Source: Acidimicrobiaceae bacterium
GTDB lineage: Bacteria > Actinomycetota > Acidimicrobiia > Acidimicrobiales > RAAP-2
Reading direction: 5' to 3'
Assembly: GCA_003160115.1 (NCBI GenBank)
Contig: PLQL01000033.1
Span: forward strand, 53,699-103,069
DNA: 49,371 nt
Under the pieces are notes generated by a model, which saw only the letters and a program-made list of their open reading frames with translations, was not told the DNA's origin and ran no database searches. This document shows positions 48,230-49,371 of the stretch, piece after piece; positions within the stretch are counted from its first letter, which is position 1, and each line of letters starts with the position of its first letter. Made by a program: the position numbers and the translations under genes.

Positions 48230-49371
48230 GTCAATGCGTCGAGGAAACGCCGTCGATGAAGCAGCAGGCGTTGTGCGTCGAAGGCTTTGTCGAGCGCGTC
48301 ATTGCTCAACGTGACGGCGTCGTCTCCAGCGACGACCTCACGAAAGTTACGCCGCTCCTCGATCGCCTCGCGTGCGCAACGTTGTACGATTCGGTACGCG
48401 TCGTCGCGTGACATACCCGACTCGACCAGAGCCAGTAGCACGGACTGTGAGAAGACCAGTCCCAAGGAAGTCACCGTCAGGTTCTCCAACGCGCGCTCGG
48501 GGTGCAGCACCAGACCGTTCGCGAGACCGGTCGCCTTTCGAAGCATGTAGACCGTCAGCTGAAGCGCGTCGGGCAGGACCACCCGCTCGACGCTCGAGTG
48601 CGAGATGTCGCGCTCGTGCCAGAGGGCGACGTCCTCGAGGCCCGCTTGCAGGTAACCACGAAGGACGCGACTAAGCCCGCAGAGTCGCTCAGACAGCACG
48701 GGATTACGCTTGTGGGGCATCGCAGAAGAACCCTTCTGACCAGGTGAGAACGGTTCTTCCGCCTCGCCGACCTCACTGCGCGCCAAGAGCCGCACCTCAA
48801 GAGCGAACTGCTCGATCGACGTGCCCAACGACGCGCAGGCGTAGAGCACCTCGGCGTGTCGATCCCGGGCGATCACCTGCGTGGCGGGCACGGGCACGAG
48901 CCCGAGCGCGGCGCAGACGTACTCTTCTACGGCGGGATCGATGTTCGAGTAAGTTCCGACGGCTCCCGAGAGCTTGCCCACCGCGATCGCCTTGCGCGCT
49001 CGCTGCGCACGCTCCACGTCGCGCTGGACTTGGAGAGCGAACAACGAGAACTTTGCGCCGAAGGTGGTCGGTTCGGCGTGCATACCGTGGGTGCGCCCAG
49101 TGATCGGCCAATCGATGGTCTCGATGGCTCGTTTGGTGAGCGCGTCACGAAGTGCCACCGCTTCGTCGACGACGATGTCCATCGCGCGCGTCAAGGTGTG
49201 ACAAAGTGCGGTGTCGACCACGTCCGAAGACGTCAGACCGTAGTGGATCCAGGCGCCCTCGGGCATTCCGATCTTGGACTGGACGACGTCGACGAACGCC
49301 GCGGTGTCGTGATTGGTGACCAGCTCACGTTCGTCCACTTCGGCGACGAACGCCTCATCGATGACGGGGCG
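48217..49371 (-). CDS. purB: Adenylosuccinate lyase, 5' end beyond the window
   Basis: GSSAMPHKRNPVLSERLCGL signature; frame open to the window edge (RPVIDEAFVAEVDERELVTNHDTAAFV). Confidence 0.96.
   Translation of the reverse strand, partial: RPVIDEAFVAEVDERELVTNHDTAAFVDVVQSKIGMPEGAWIHYGLTSSDVVDTALCHTLTRAMDIVVDEAVALRDALTKRAIETIDWPITGRTHGMHAEPTTFGAKFSLFALQVQRDVERAQRARKAIAVGKLSGAVGTYSNIDPAVEEYVCAALGLVPVPATQVIARDRHAEVLYACASLGTSIEQFALEVRLLARSEVGEAEEPFSPGQKGSSAMPHKRNPVLSERLCGLSRVLRGYLQAGLEDVALWHERDISHSSVERVVLPDALQLTVYMLRKATGLANGLVLHPERALENLTVTSLGLVFSQSVLLALVESGMSRDDAYRIVQRCAREAIEERRNFREVVAGDDAVTLSNDALDKAFDAQRLLLHRRRFLDALTWAP

Noticed and set aside
39632-49371. Many long alternative-frame ORFs in the purine region (e.g. 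43966..44673, 41184..42236)
   Set aside because: They are antisense or out of frame to unambiguous pur genes. GC-rich codon bias commonly produces such spurious ORFs.

Overview
This window is chromosomal DNA from a GC-rich actinobacterium, possibly Acidimicrobiia-like (inferred from gene content and style). I see no CRISPR array, rRNA, transposase, integrase or phage block. The left 38 kb is a patchwork of small operons:
- a 5'-truncated secreted Ig/MBG/solenoid protein, PadR, VOC, SDR, DUF3052, a phosphoesterase, and a TetR/MFS divergon
- a diaminobutyrate aminotransferase/decarboxylase pair
- a glutaredoxin-thioredoxin reductase fusion, TrhO, an ECF sigma/anti-sigma pair, and a PspC/histidine kinase/response regulator cluster
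- DipZ, a complete branched-chain amino-acid ABC operon, an IDH/IMDH-family enzyme, a PiT transporter and a GH1 enzyme.
A tRNA-Asp/tRNA-Phe pair follows. The right 10 kb is a de novo purine cluster (purB-C-S-Q-[membrane ORF]-L, F-M, pyrE) with a PHP phosphatase inserted on the opposite strand. I could not identify a clearly new multi-gene system. The best second-look items are the Grx-TrxR fusion that lacks the canonical HRRxxxR NADPH motif, six exact 20-residue repeats in the first protein, the orphan dat-ddc pair, a tRNA-Phe with A at position 54, a sulfatase N-terminal remnant, and several interrupted small ORFs.
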